Source of the DNA: Mycobacterium deserti
GTDB lineage: Bacteria > Actinomycetota > Actinomycetes > Mycobacteriales > Mycobacteriaceae
Length of the DNA stretch: 64,000 nucleotides
Direction: 5' to 3'
Assembly (NCBI RefSeq): GCF_025345615.1
Contig: NZ_JAODWD010000004.1
Coordinates: forward strand, 434,001 to 498,000
Of this stretch, positions 31,779 to 39,289 are shown piece after piece. Below the pieces are notes generated by a model. It saw only the letters and a list, made by a program, of their open reading frames with translations, was not told the origin of the DNA and ran no database searches. Each line of letters begins with the position of its first letter. Within the stretch, counting starts at the first letter, position 1. Made by a program: the position numbers and the translations under genes.

Positions 31779-32477
31779 ATGAATCGTCGCCTCCCGATGA
31801 TCGCCGGCATCGCCTTCGCGGTGCTCTACGCCGCGGCGTTGCTCGCGGTGCCGACGCTGCCGGGGATCGACAAACCGGGCTCCGACGTCGTGGCCTATGT
31901 CAACGAGCATTCCAGCGCGATGCGGGTTCAGGTCCTTTTGATGGCGTTCGGTTCGCTGGCGCTTGTCGCCGTGCTCGCATACGCCCGCGACCGGTTGACC
32001 GGCCCGCCCGCATACGCCTTCACCATCGGCTCGGCCATCGTCCTGGTGGAGGTCAACACCGCAATGTGGTTCGTCGGCGGACTGTCGTTGCATCCCGACC
32101 AGCTCGGCTCGGCCACCGCGCGCACCGTGACCGACATCGCGATCATGTGGGGACCCGTGCTGACCGTCGCCGACATCATGGTGGCGGTGCCAATCCTGTT
32201 GGCAGCCAACGCCGGTCAGTTCCCACGTTGGCTGGGCATCATCGCCGCGATCTTCGCCGTCGAGCAGCTGATCGAAACCATCACCATCATCGGCCCGCCC
32301 GGTAGTTTCATCTCGCCCGGCGGCCCGATGAACCACTACCTGGGCGGCCCGCTGTTCATCGCGTTCTTCGTCGCGCTCGGGGTCGCCCTGTCGCTTCCGG
32401 AGGAATCAGGCCCGGCCGAGTCGACGGCGCCGAAGGCGGACGCCCGCGAGACCGACCCGCCGCTCGAGGCCGAATAG
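31779..32477 (+). CDS. uncharacterised multi-pass membrane protein
   Basis: A protein of about 232 residues with roughly six hydrophobic helices and an acidic Pro/Glu/Ala-rich C-terminal tail. It may belong to a DUF4386-like family (helical region IAGIAFAVLYAAAL; GGPMNHYLGGPLFIAFF near the end), but this is weak. ATG 31779 is chosen because an ATG at 31767 overlaps TACGAT (31763-31768), which looks like a -10 box with its start point near 31776. No function can be given. It stands in the accessory block that replaces eis. Confidence 0.6.
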   Translation: MNRRLPMIAGIAFAVLYAAALLAVPTLPGIDKPGSDVVAYVNEHSSAMRVQVLLMAFGSLALVAVLAYARDRLTGPPAYAFTIGSAIVLVEVNTAMWFVGGLSLHPDQLGSATARTVTDIAIMWGPVLTVADIMVAVPILLAANAGQFPRWLGIIAAIFAVEQLIETITIIGPPGSFISPGGPMNHYLGGPLFIAFFVALGVALSLPEESGPAESTAPKADARETDPPLEAE

Positions 32478-32512
32478 CGGCTGAAGCACCCGGCCGCTCC
32501 GAACCGACGCAC

Positions 32513-32518
32513 TAACAT
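32513..32518 (+). promoter_or_regulatory. leaderless promoter of the SDR gene
   Basis: TAACAT lies exactly 7 nt before GTG 32526, predicting a leaderless transcript that also covers the downstream dehydrogenase. Confidence 0.6.
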
Positions 32519-32525
32519 TCCCCCG

Positions 32526-33332
32526 GTGGCGACGTTGCAGCGATACACCGACCGTCGGGTGCTCATCACAGGGGCGGGATCGGGCATCGGCCAGGCGACC
32601 GCTCTGCGGATCCTCGACGAAGGGGGCACGGTCGTGGCCGCCGACGTCAGCGAGACGGGGCTGGCCGACACCGAAACCAAGGCGAGCGAATCGGCCGATC
32701 GGCTGACCACGCTGGTGATGGACGTGGGCAGCGAGGACTCTGTCACCGACGGTGTGGCGCGCACAGTGGACGCGATGAACGGCTTGGACGCGGTGGTCAA
32801 CGGTGCAGGCATTCTGAGGTCGGCGCATTTCGCGGACACGACGCTGGCCGACTTCGAGCAGGTCTTGCGGATCAACCTCATCGGCACGTTCCTGGTCATC
32901 CGGGAAGCCCTGCCCGCGCTGCGGCGGGGCAATACCCCCGCCGTGGTCAACTTCAGTTCCACATCGGCGGATTTCGCGCATCCGTACATGTCGGCGTATG
33001 CGGCCTCAAAGGGCGGTATCAAGGCCATGACACACACGCTCGCCCTGGAGTTCAGCAAGGAAGGCATTCGCTTCAACTGCGTGCAGCCGGGGTCCATTTC
33101 ATCCGGAATGACCGACGGCACAGGCCAATCGAAGCAGAGCATCGGTCCGGGCCTGCCACCCGATGCCGACTACTCGTTGTTCGGCAAGATCACCCCGACG
33201 CTGCCGGTCGAGGGCGGCGGCATGTTCGCCAAGCCCGATGCGGTGGCGGCCGTCGTCGCCATGCTCGCCGCTCCCGAGGCCTATTTCGTCACCGGGACTG
33301 AGGTCCGCATCGATGGCGGCACCCACATGTAG
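32526..33332 (+). CDS. short-chain dehydrogenase/reductase
   Basis: A 268-residue classical SDR. The cofactor motif is TGAGSGIG (15-22), with NGAG further on and the catalytic Ser (NFSST), Tyr and Lys (YAASKGG) in the expected order. The acidic residue at the end of beta-2 (AADVS) suggests NAD(H) preference. The substrate is unknown; sterol or fatty-alcohol derivatives are common for mycobacterial relatives. It starts at a leaderless GTG and is followed after 23 nt by a second NAD(P)-dependent dehydrogenase, probably in one transcript. Confidence 0.88.
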   Translation: MATLQRYTDRRVLITGAGSGIGQATALRILDEGGTVVAADVSETGLADTETKASESADRLTTLVMDVGSEDSVTDGVARTVDAMNGLDAVVNGAGILRSAHFADTTLADFEQVLRINLIGTFLVIREALPALRRGNTPAVVNFSSTSADFAHPYMSAYAASKGGIKAMTHTLALEFSKEGIRFNCVQPGSISSGMTDGTGQSKQSIGPGLPPDADYSLFGKITPTLPVEGGGMFAKPDAVAAVVAMLAAPEAYFVTGTEVRIDGGTHM

Positions 33333-33355
33333 TTCATTGACACCGAGGAGATTTG

Positions 33356-34408
33356 ATGGCGACACCTGACCGGCCGCTTCGCGTCGTCCAGTGGACGACC
33401 GGCAACATCGGCAGGCGTTCCCTGCACGCGATCATCGGCCGCGACGACATGGAGCTTGTCGGGGTCTACGCACACGGGGCCGACAAGGTCGGTGTGGACG
33501 CCGCCGAGTTGGCCGGCTGGCCGGAACCCACCGGCGTGACGGCGACCAACGACATCGACGCGCTGATCGCACTGCAACCCGACGCATGCTGTTACAACCC
33601 CTTGTGGCCCAACGTCGATGAGCTCATCCGGCTGCTCGAGTCCGGCGTGAACGTCTGCTCCAGCGCGGCGTGGATCACCGGCGGCAAACAGACACCGGAG
33701 GACCTCGAAAGAATCCGAAAAGCCTGTGCGAACGGCAATTCGACGATCTTCGGCAGCGGTGCGCATCCGGGAATGACCAACATGGTGGGAATGGTGCTGT
33801 CCGGCGCCTGCGAACGCGTCGACGAGATTCGCATCACCGAGTCGGTGGACTGCTCGACCTACGAGTCGGCGGGCACGCAGACCGCGATGGGTTTCTCCCA
33901 GGACCCGGACACTCCAGGGCTGGCGGAAAGCGTCCGGCGGGAAAGCGAGGTGTTCGCCGAATCGGCCGCCATGATGGCCGACGCGATCGGCGCCCACCTC
34001 GACCGGATGACGTTCGATGTCACCTTCACCGCCGCGACGGGCGACTCCGATCTGGGCTTCATGCAGATTCCGAAGGGCACCGTGGGTGGCGTTTTCGGCT
34101 ATCACCGCGGCTGGGTGGGCGACCGCAATGTCGTCAGTGTCGGATTCAACTGGACCATGGGCGAGCACGTCACTCCGCCCAAGCCCCTCGAGCACGGTCA
34201 CGTCATCCAAGTGTTCGGACTGCCCAATATGCGCACGGTGCTGCACTGCCTGCCGCCGAAGGATTGGACCGAGCCGGGGTTCATGGGGCTCGGCATGATC
34301 TACACCGCCATGCCCGTCACCAACGCCGTGCCCGCCGTCGTGGCGGCCGAGCCCGGCATCGTCACGCTGAAGGACCTGCCACCGGTGGCTGGCCGAGCGG
34401 CACGGTGA
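33356..34408 (+). CDS. NAD(P)-dependent dehydrogenase, dihydrodipicolinate reductase-like
   Basis: A 350-residue oxidoreductase with an N-terminal Rossmann motif (VVQWTTGNIGRRS, residues 9-21) like that of DapB and 2,4-diaminopentanoate dehydrogenase. Many mycobacterial paralogues of this family are unassigned. GSGAHPGMTNMVGMVLSG and the C-terminal MGLGMIYTAMPVTNAVP are typical of it. The GAGGAG RBS sits 5 nt before ATG 33356. With the SDR upstream it may form a two-step oxidoreductase unit. The reaction is not known. Confidence 0.82.
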   Translation: MATPDRPLRVVQWTTGNIGRRSLHAIIGRDDMELVGVYAHGADKVGVDAAELAGWPEPTGVTATNDIDALIALQPDACCYNPLWPNVDELIRLLESGVNVCSSAAWITGGKQTPEDLERIRKACANGNSTIFGSGAHPGMTNMVGMVLSGACERVDEIRITESVDCSTYESAGTQTAMGFSQDPDTPGLAESVRRESEVFAESAAMMADAIGAHLDRMTFDVTFTAATGDSDLGFMQIPKGTVGGVFGYHRGWVGDRNVVSVGFNWTMGEHVTPPKPLEHGHVIQVFGLPNMRTVLHCLPPKDWTEPGFMGLGMIYTAMPVTNAVPAVVAAEPGIVTLKDLPPVAGRAAR

Positions 34409-34424
34409 TTCGCCGCTCCGTCAT

Positions 34425-35045
34425 TCAAAGGCGTTGCGCCAACTGGGTTTTGCCCGGTCCGTCGAGGTCGTCGAGTGCCGCGCGGCGACCGGCCATCGCC
34501 ATCAGCAGCGCCTCACCGGGACCGCGAACTTCGGGACCCTTACCGTGCGACCAGTTCACGTCGACGGCGTCGAGCCGGAATCCCCTGGATCGCACGGCGC
34601 CAAGCAGTCGAGGGGCCCACAGCGTGAAGTCCAGGGCGACCAGCAGGCGTTCCTGGTCGATGGTGCGCGGTATACCGAGCGGCCTGCGAATGTCCTGCTG
34701 ATGAATCATGCCGTCGGTCAACGCGATTTTTCCGCCGAAACCTGCTGTGAGGCCGCGTGGTTCGGCATAGCGGCGTACCAGCGAGAGCAATTCCGAGGGC
34801 GGCGTGTCGGCATACGCGGCGACGCCGACCGCGTTGGCGCCGCCGGAGGTGAACAAGCCCTTCGCCAAGAGGCCGAGCAGTTGCCGACGGGTCAACGGGT
34901 CGTAACCGATTGCGTGAGCGACGACGTCGCGCACCCGCCACCGGTCGCACAGCGTAGGACTATCCCACTGCTGCGGAGTCAGCCCTTCGAGCAGCGAGGC
35001 GAACTCCTCACGTTCGGCGCGCGCCAGCTGCATAGTGGACGTCAT
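34425..35045 (-). CDS. DinB/MDMPI-fold protein (mycothiol-dependent isomerase-like)
   Basis: A 206-residue protein with the N-terminal helical bundle of mycothiol-dependent maleylpyruvate isomerases (TIGR03083-like): LTPQQWDSPTLCDRWRVRDVVAH (LCDRWRVRDVVAH is the key part, H44 a probable metal ligand) and DGMIHQQDIRRPLG (H115). These proteins use a metal and mycothiol, or serve as mycothiol S-transferases. It is the third gene of an ArsR-SRPBCC operon, with ATGA overlap to the SRPBCC gene. The substrate is unknown. Confidence 0.78.
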   Translation of the reverse strand: MTSTMQLARAEREEFASLLEGLTPQQWDSPTLCDRWRVRDVVAHAIGYDPLTRRQLLGLLAKGLFTSGGANAVGVAAYADTPPSELLSLVRRYAEPRGLTAGFGGKIALTDGMIHQQDIRRPLGIPRTIDQERLLVALDFTLWAPRLLGAVRSRGFRLDAVDVNWSHGKGPEVRGPGEALLMAMAGRRAALDDLDGPGKTQLAQRL

Positions 35046-35521
35046 ACGGCCTCGAACAGCGTGCCGTAGCGGTTGAGGTAGAGCGGCCAGCCCGCGTCGC
35101 CGCCGACCCCGGACGCCACCGCTTCCCAGCCGTCGCCGTGTCGCTCGATATGGCGGTGTTCAAGTTCGACGCGCGTGCGCGATTCTGACTCGGCGAGGAA
35201 GCGCACTTCGACTTCACTGCATCGGGCGGGGTCGGATTCGACCTGCCACGTCGGACCGATGTCCCAGGTGAACATCAGTCGGTTCGGCGGCTCGAAAGCG
35301 ACGACGCGGCCCCAGGTACAGACGCTGCCGTCGACACCGCGGTCGTAGATGGTGCCGCCGACCCTTGGCTCGAAGACCGTTTCGTCGATCGGGACGGCCA
35401 GCAGATTGTGCTCGCGGGGCTTGAAGTCACCGAACTGGTCGGTGAAAACACGAAACGCCCGCTCCAAAGGTGCGTTGACGACGATCTCGTGACGAATGGT
35501 CCCGAGGTTGGTCTGAGTCAT
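35042..35521 (-). CDS. SRPBCC/AHSA1-family protein
   Basis: A 159-residue START-like/AHSA1 hot-dog-cavity protein: IRHEIVVNAPLERAFRVFTD at the start (the VxApxexVwxxltd pattern), GGTIYDRG, WGRVVAFEPPNRLMFTWDI and a C-terminal GWEAVASG...W helix. Such proteins often follow an ArsR regulator and may bind hydrophobic ligands or help activate an enzyme. Stop and start overlap the neighbours as ATGA on both sides, so all three proteins are probably made in coupled fashion. Confidence 0.87.
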   Translation of the reverse strand: MTQTNLGTIRHEIVVNAPLERAFRVFTDQFGDFKPREHNLLAVPIDETVFEPRVGGTIYDRGVDGSVCTWGRVVAFEPPNRLMFTWDIGPTWQVESDPARCSEVEVRFLAESESRTRVELEHRHIERHGDGWEAVASGVGGDAGWPLYLNRYGTLFEAV

Positions 35522-35838
35522 GTGTGGTCTCCTTCAAGACGCTCGACGGTTTCTTTGAAACCGGCCAGGGTCTGAGCCCAGAACCGGTCGAGGTAGTCGC
35601 GCAACGCCATCAGTCCGGCCTCGTTGACGCGGTACAGCCGTCGGGTACCTGCGACTGATTCGACGACGAGATCGGCGTCCTTGAGCACCCGCAGGTGCTG
35701 CGAGACGGCCGGTCGCGAAATGGGCAGCTGGTCGGCGAGCACGCCCACCGCCACCGGGCCGTCAATGAGCTTCTCGAGTATCGCCCGGCGCGTCTTGTCA
35801 CCGAGCGCATCGAGGACGGCGGAGGCGGATGCGGGCAC
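35518..35838 (-). CDS. ArsR-family repressor
   Basis: A 106-residue winged-helix regulator, with recognition helix ISRPAVSQHLRVLKDADLV (SRPAVSQHLRVLKDA) and wing GTRRLYRVN. There are no cysteines or His-rich metal sites, so it belongs to the metal-independent group paired with SRPBCC proteins. It starts at a leaderless GTG (35838) and a palindrome overlaps its promoter, so it should repress its own operon. The inducing ligand is unknown; it may be a substrate of the SRPBCC or MDMPI-like protein. Confidence 0.87.
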   Translation of the reverse strand: MPASASAVLDALGDKTRRAILEKLIDGPVAVGVLADQLPISRPAVSQHLRVLKDADLVVESVAGTRRLYRVNEAGLMALRDYLDRFWAQTLAGFKETVERLEGDHT

Positions 35839-35845
35839 ACCGGTA

Positions 35846-35882
35846 AGCGTGCACTAACGGTAAGTGACTGTCAACCGTTAGT
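35846..35882 (-). promoter_or_regulatory. ArsR operon promoter with palindromic operator
   Basis: On the minus strand TTGACA (35874-35869) is followed after 17 nt by CACGCT (35851-35846), then 7 nt to the GTG start, a full leaderless promoter. A perfect 9-bp inverted repeat, ACTAACGGT / ACCGTTAGT (35853-35861 and 35874-35882, 12-nt spacer), straddles the -35 box and the spacer. It is the obvious operator for the ArsR protein. Confidence 0.65.
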
Positions 35883-35888
35883 TAGAAC

Positions 35889-36725
35889 TTACTGATGTAC
35901 CTGCACCGCAACCCCGACCGCACCGCCGCCGACATGGACCGCCAGTACCGGTCCCATATCGGCGACGGTCAGGGACTCGATCTGCGGAAGCCGCGCCGTC
36001 AACGCCGCACCAATCTCGTCTGCGGCGTCATGGTTGTCGACGTGGTGGACCGCGACGCTCGCCTGCCGGTCGCCGATCACCTCGGCGACGCGATCCAGCA
36101 GCGCTGCGTGCGCTTTCGACACCGTGCGGATCCGCTGGTCGAGCACTAGCCGGCCGTCGACGTCCAGGCACAGCAACGGCTTGAGCGACAGCGCCGTACC
36201 CAACCACGAAGCAGTGGTTCGTATCCGACCGCTACGCCGCAGGTTGTCGAGGCGGTGCACGACGACGAACACGTGGCTGTCGGTGATCGCCGCGCGGGCC
36301 GCGGTCTCGACGGCGTCGAGATCGACGCCCGACGCCGCAGCCCTGGCCGCGGCTTGAGCCACGAACCCGACACCCATCGCCGCCGTGCGCGAGTTGACCA
36401 CGCGCACCGACGGACCGAACTCCCGGGCCGCCTGCACCGCCGAACTGTAAGTGCTCGACAGCGCCGCCGAGATATGCACTGCGACAACCCCGTCGCCGTC
36501 ACTGTCCGCCAGCGCCTGCCGGTAGGTGTCTGCCAGGTCCACCGGCGCGGCGCCCGCGGTGGTCACGCGCGGGCGCTCGTGCACGTCGTAGGGCACCTCG
36601 TCGATCCCGTCGCGCAGATCCTCGCCGTCGAGCAGAACGTGCAGCGGCACCTGCCGGATGTCGCTCTGCTTCAGTTCATCTGACTGCAGGCGACACGACG
36701 AGTCGGTGACGACGATCACGGACAT
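35889..36725 (-). CDS. DegV-family fatty acid-binding protein (Rv2417c-like)
   Basis: A 278-residue DegV/FakB-like protein. It opens with VIVVTDSSCRL, has SSAVQAAREFG and VNSRTAAMGVGF (where a Ser/Thr binds the fatty acid carboxylate) and VVHRLDNLRRSGRI. FakB proteins bind fatty acids for phosphorylation by FakA; a FakA partner is not in the window. The ATG at 36725 begins the conserved fold; its first bases overlap the octT end. Last gene of the nadD-rsfS-gpgP-octT-degV operon. Confidence 0.86.
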   Translation of the reverse strand: MSVIVVTDSSCRLQSDELKQSDIRQVPLHVLLDGEDLRDGIDEVPYDVHERPRVTTAGAAPVDLADTYRQALADSDGDGVVAVHISAALSSTYSSAVQAAREFGPSVRVVNSRTAAMGVGFVAQAAARAAASGVDLDAVETAARAAITDSHVFVVVHRLDNLRRSGRIRTTASWLGTALSLKPLLCLDVDGRLVLDQRIRTVSKAHAALLDRVAEVIGDRQASVAVHHVDNHDAADEIGAALTARLPQIESLTVADMGPVLAVHVGGGAVGVAVQVHQ

Positions 36726-37438
36726 GGAACGCCGGCCTCTGCCAGTGCTTTGAACGTCAGGTCCGCCACGGCTTGATGCGCTTCGAAGTTCCAATGGATG
36801 CCGTCGGGATTGCCATTGCCGGTCAGGATGTGTTCAGCTACCGCCGCTTTCTGGTCGACAAGCGGAATATCGTGCTGCTCAGCCCATTCGGTGATGGCCC
36901 TGGCCGTCCCCTCCCGGCCGTGATGGGCCTTGCCATAGGTCTCGGCAATGTGCACCGCGGGTAGCGACGCCACGATCGGGATGCCGGGCCGGTTGAAATC
37001 GATCGCGCTGCGCGTCATCTCGAGATACTCAGCCGACAGGTGCGGCGGCAGCGCAGAGCGCGACACCGGCGACAGGCGCGGCTGCACCCATCCGTAACCG
37101 TCGCGCACCCAACGGCGCAGCCAGGGTGGGCGCACATAGCGGATCAGCTCGCGCAACGCGGTCGGCAGCGGAGACGGAAGCGAGTCCATGCCACCGGTCG
37201 CGAAGATCACCGCGCCCGCCCGCGGCAGCGCCGCCCACGCGCGTGGGTCCTGCGTGGCGGCCCACCAGACGTCGCGGCACGTCCATCCGATGCGCCCGAT
37301 GACTTCGACATCCCAATCCAGTTGCTTGGCAACAATATTGGGCCAGATGCGCGGATCGTCGGACGGCAGCCCGCCGGTAGGCCCGTAATAGGACAGCGAA
37401 TCGCAGAAGACGAGCAGCGTCGGGCGGTCAGAGGACAT
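36716..37438 (-). CDS. octT: diglucosylglycerate octanoyltransferase
   Basis: A 240-residue SGNH-hydrolase-fold acyltransferase, orthologue of Rv2418c OctT. Block I is LVFCDSLSYYGP with S14 as nucleophile; block V is D212-G-I-H215. OctT adds octanoate to diglucosylglycerate, an early step towards the 6-O-methylglucose lipopolysaccharides of mycobacteria. Its place directly after gpgP, with an 11-nt overlap, fits that pathway. ATG 37438 gives the expected N terminus; the frame is open further upstream inside gpgP. Confidence 0.87.
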   Translation of the reverse strand: MSSDRPTLLVFCDSLSYYGPTGGLPSDDPRIWPNIVAKQLDWDVEVIGRIGWTCRDVWWAATQDPRAWAALPRAGAVIFATGGMDSLPSPLPTALRELIRYVRPPWLRRWVRDGYGWVQPRLSPVSRSALPPHLSAEYLEMTRSAIDFNRPGIPIVASLPAVHIAETYGKAHHGREGTARAITEWAEQHDIPLVDQKAAVAEHILTGNGNPDGIHWNFEAHQAVADLTFKALAEAGVPCP

Positions 37439-38093
37439 CGGTGGCCACCTGCGCGGAGGCGTTCCATACATCGAGGCGCCAGCGGATGTCGGCCGGCGCG
37501 GCATCGGGCTCGGAGTGCCCTGCCAGCTGCACCCAGCTGGCGTTGCCCATGCCGCCGAGAATCGGCCACTTGTCGACGGGCAGGCCGAGCACCGCCGCGG
37601 TCAACGCGGCGATCAGACCACCGTGCGCCACAAGCACCACGGGTCGCTCGGAGTCGACTCCCCACTCGGTCTGCTCGGTCAGCAGTTCGTGCACCAGCGG
37701 CATGCCGCGGGCGGCGACATCGACCCGGCTCTCCCCGCCGTGCGGAGCCCAGCGGGCATCGTCGCGCCACGCCAGCCGTGCGCCGGGTGCCACCGCGTCC
37801 ACCTCGAGATGCGTCATCCCCTGCCAGTCGCCCAGGTGCGTTTCACGAAGCCGGGTGTCGACGGCCACCGGCATCCCGGCCCGCTCGCCGAGGGCGACCG
37901 CGGTGTCGAGTGCACGTCGCAGATCCGACGAGACGATCGCCAGCGGCTGACGCTTGGCCAGCACCTCAGCCGCGGCGACGGCCTGCTCCCTGCCGAGGTC
38001 GGTCAGCTCGGTGTCCAGCTGGCCCTGCATGCGGCTGCCCGCGTTATAGGCGGTCTGGCCGTGGCGCAGCATGACCAATCGGCGGATCCTCAC
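37428..38093 (-). CDS. gpgP: glucosyl-3-phosphoglycerate phosphatase
   Basis: A 221-residue histidine phosphatase (phosphoglycerate mutase-like) and orthologue of Rv2419c GpgP. The phospho-accepting His is H11 in MLRHGQT; SSDLRRALDTA, RLRETHLGDWQG (Glu) and VLVAHGGLIA (second His) complete the site. It dephosphorylates glucosyl-3-phosphoglycerate to glucosylglycerate, the second step of methylglucose lipopolysaccharide synthesis. The GTG at 38093 overlaps the rsfS stop as GTGA and gives the M. tuberculosis length within two residues. Confidence 0.9.
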   Translation of the reverse strand: MRIRRLVMLRHGQTAYNAGSRMQGQLDTELTDLGREQAVAAAEVLAKRQPLAIVSSDLRRALDTAVALGERAGMPVAVDTRLRETHLGDWQGMTHLEVDAVAPGARLAWRDDARWAPHGGESRVDVAARGMPLVHELLTEQTEWGVDSERPVVLVAHGGLIAALTAAVLGLPVDKWPILGGMGNASWVQLAGHSEPDAAPADIRWRLDVWNASAQVATDVL

Positions 38094-38461
38094 GGCCCGT
38101 CGCCGTCCACATCGACCGGCAGGACCGGGCAGTCGCGCCACAACCGATCAAGCGCGTAGAAGTTGCGCTCGTCCTGATGCTGGATGTGTACGACGATGTC
38201 GACATAGTCCAGCAGCACCCACCGCCCCTCACGGGTGCCTTCGCGACGCGCGGGCTTGTGACCGGCCAGGCGCATCTTCTCCTCGACCTCGTCGACGATG
38301 GCGCCGACCTGCCGCTCGTTGGACGCCGATGCGATGACGAAACAGTCGGTGATCACCAGCTGCCCCGATACGTCGATCACGACGACGTCGTCGGCGAGTT
38401 TGGACGCGGCCGCGCGCGCGGCGACCGTCGCCATCGAGATGGCGTCGTCAGAGGCCGTCAT
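38090..38461 (-). CDS. rsfS: ribosomal silencing factor RsfS
   Basis: A 123-residue RsfS/Iojap protein. Core segments are KLADDVVVIDVSGQLVITDCFVIASASNERQV (e.g. ITDCFVIASASNERQ), GTREGRWVLLDYVDIVVHI and YALDRLW. It binds ribosomal protein L14 and blocks 30S-50S joining when nutrients fall. Its ATG lies 14 nt inside the 3' end of nadD, the usual nadD-rsfS coupling. Confidence 0.94.
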   Translation of the reverse strand: MTASDDAISMATVAARAAASKLADDVVVIDVSGQLVITDCFVIASASNERQVGAIVDEVEEKMRLAGHKPARREGTREGRWVLLDYVDIVVHIQHQDERNFYALDRLWRDCPVLPVDVDGDGP

Positions 38462-39095
38462 GGGTGGGCTCCTGGGTTGTCAGGCTGGGCGTCGCATAGA
38501 GATTGCGCTTGGCCACGTATTGGACGACGCCGTCGGGCACCAGGTACCAGATCGGTCGACTCACCCCGGCGCGCTCGCGACAGTCGGTCGACGAGATCGC
38601 CAGCGCCGGCACCTCGACGAGGGTCAGCGCATCGGCGGGCAGTTCACGCATCGCGGCCGCGATGTGTTTGCCGTCCAACTCGTATCCGGGGCGGCTGACG
38701 CCGACGAACTTGGCGATCGAGAACATTTCCTCCCAGTTCTGCCAGGACAGGATCGAGGCCAGCGCGTCGGCCCCGGTGATGAAGTACAGCTCGGCCGCGG
38801 GGTCGAGCGCGCGCAGATCCCGCAGCGTGTCCTTGGTGTAGGTGGGACCACCGCGGTCGATGTCGACGCGGCTGACCGAGAACCGCGGATTGGACGCGGT
38901 CGCGATCACCGTCATCAAGTAGCGGTCCTCGGCGGCGCTGACGTAGCGCTGATGCTTCTGCCACGGCTGTCCGGTGGGGACGAACACCACTTCGTCGAGG
39001 TCGAACAGGTCGGCGACCTCGCTGGCCGCGACGAGGTGGCCGTTGTGGATGGGATCGAACGTCCCGCCCATCACTCCCAGCTTGCGTCCAGCCAC
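38448..39095 (-). CDS. nadD: nicotinate-nucleotide adenylyltransferase
   Basis: A 215-residue nucleotidyltransferase that makes deamido-NAD from nicotinate mononucleotide and ATP. The (H/T)xxH-type motif is GGTFDPIHNGH (10-20), and the C-terminal ISSTDCRER is the ISSTxxR motif. GTG 39095 is preceded by TAAGCT 8 nt upstream, so the operon may start leaderless. The product feeds NAD synthetase, encoded 7 kb away in this window. Confidence 0.95.
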   Translation of the reverse strand: MAGRKLGVMGGTFDPIHNGHLVAASEVADLFDLDEVVFVPTGQPWQKHQRYVSAAEDRYLMTVIATASNPRFSVSRVDIDRGGPTYTKDTLRDLRALDPAAELYFITGADALASILSWQNWEEMFSIAKFVGVSRPGYELDGKHIAAAMRELPADALTLVEVPALAISSTDCRERAGVSRPIWYLVPDGVVQYVAKRNLYATPSLTTQEPTHDGL

Positions 39096-39103
39096 GAATA
39101 GCC

Positions 39104-39109
39104 AGCTTA
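39104..39109 (-). promoter_or_regulatory. candidate promoter of the nadD operon
   Basis: TAAGCT (39109-39104, minus strand) ends 8 nt before the GTG of nadD, giving a leaderless or nearly leaderless transcript for the five-gene operon. Confidence 0.45.
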
Positions 39110-39160
39110 CGGCAGCGTCATCGGATGATCAGAGCAGGCGACCGCTCTATCCACCGGCTC

Positions 39161-39264
39161 CGCGCACCCCGAAATCCGACTTTTGTAGGCGCCCACTCGC
39201 ACTTTTCCTGCAGAAGTCGGATTTCGGGGCGCGGGAGATCTGCGCGGGGCGCGGGAGATCTGCG
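39161..39264. repeat. long inverted repeat plus 20-bp tandem duplication
   Basis: A perfect 16-bp inverted repeat (39167-39182 with 39214-39229) extends inward with six more pairs, two of them G-U, to leave a 19-nt loop; outside a 2-nt bulge, CGCG pairs with CGCG. A perfect 20-bp direct repeat follows (39225-39244 and 39245-39264), overlapping the right arm. This 194-bp gap between the VWA gene end and the nadD start holds no gene. The hairpin could terminate transcription of neither or both flanking units; a mobile palindrome is possible. Confidence 0.65.
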
Positions 39265-39289
39265 CATGCAGGTGCGTGCCGGTGCGGCC

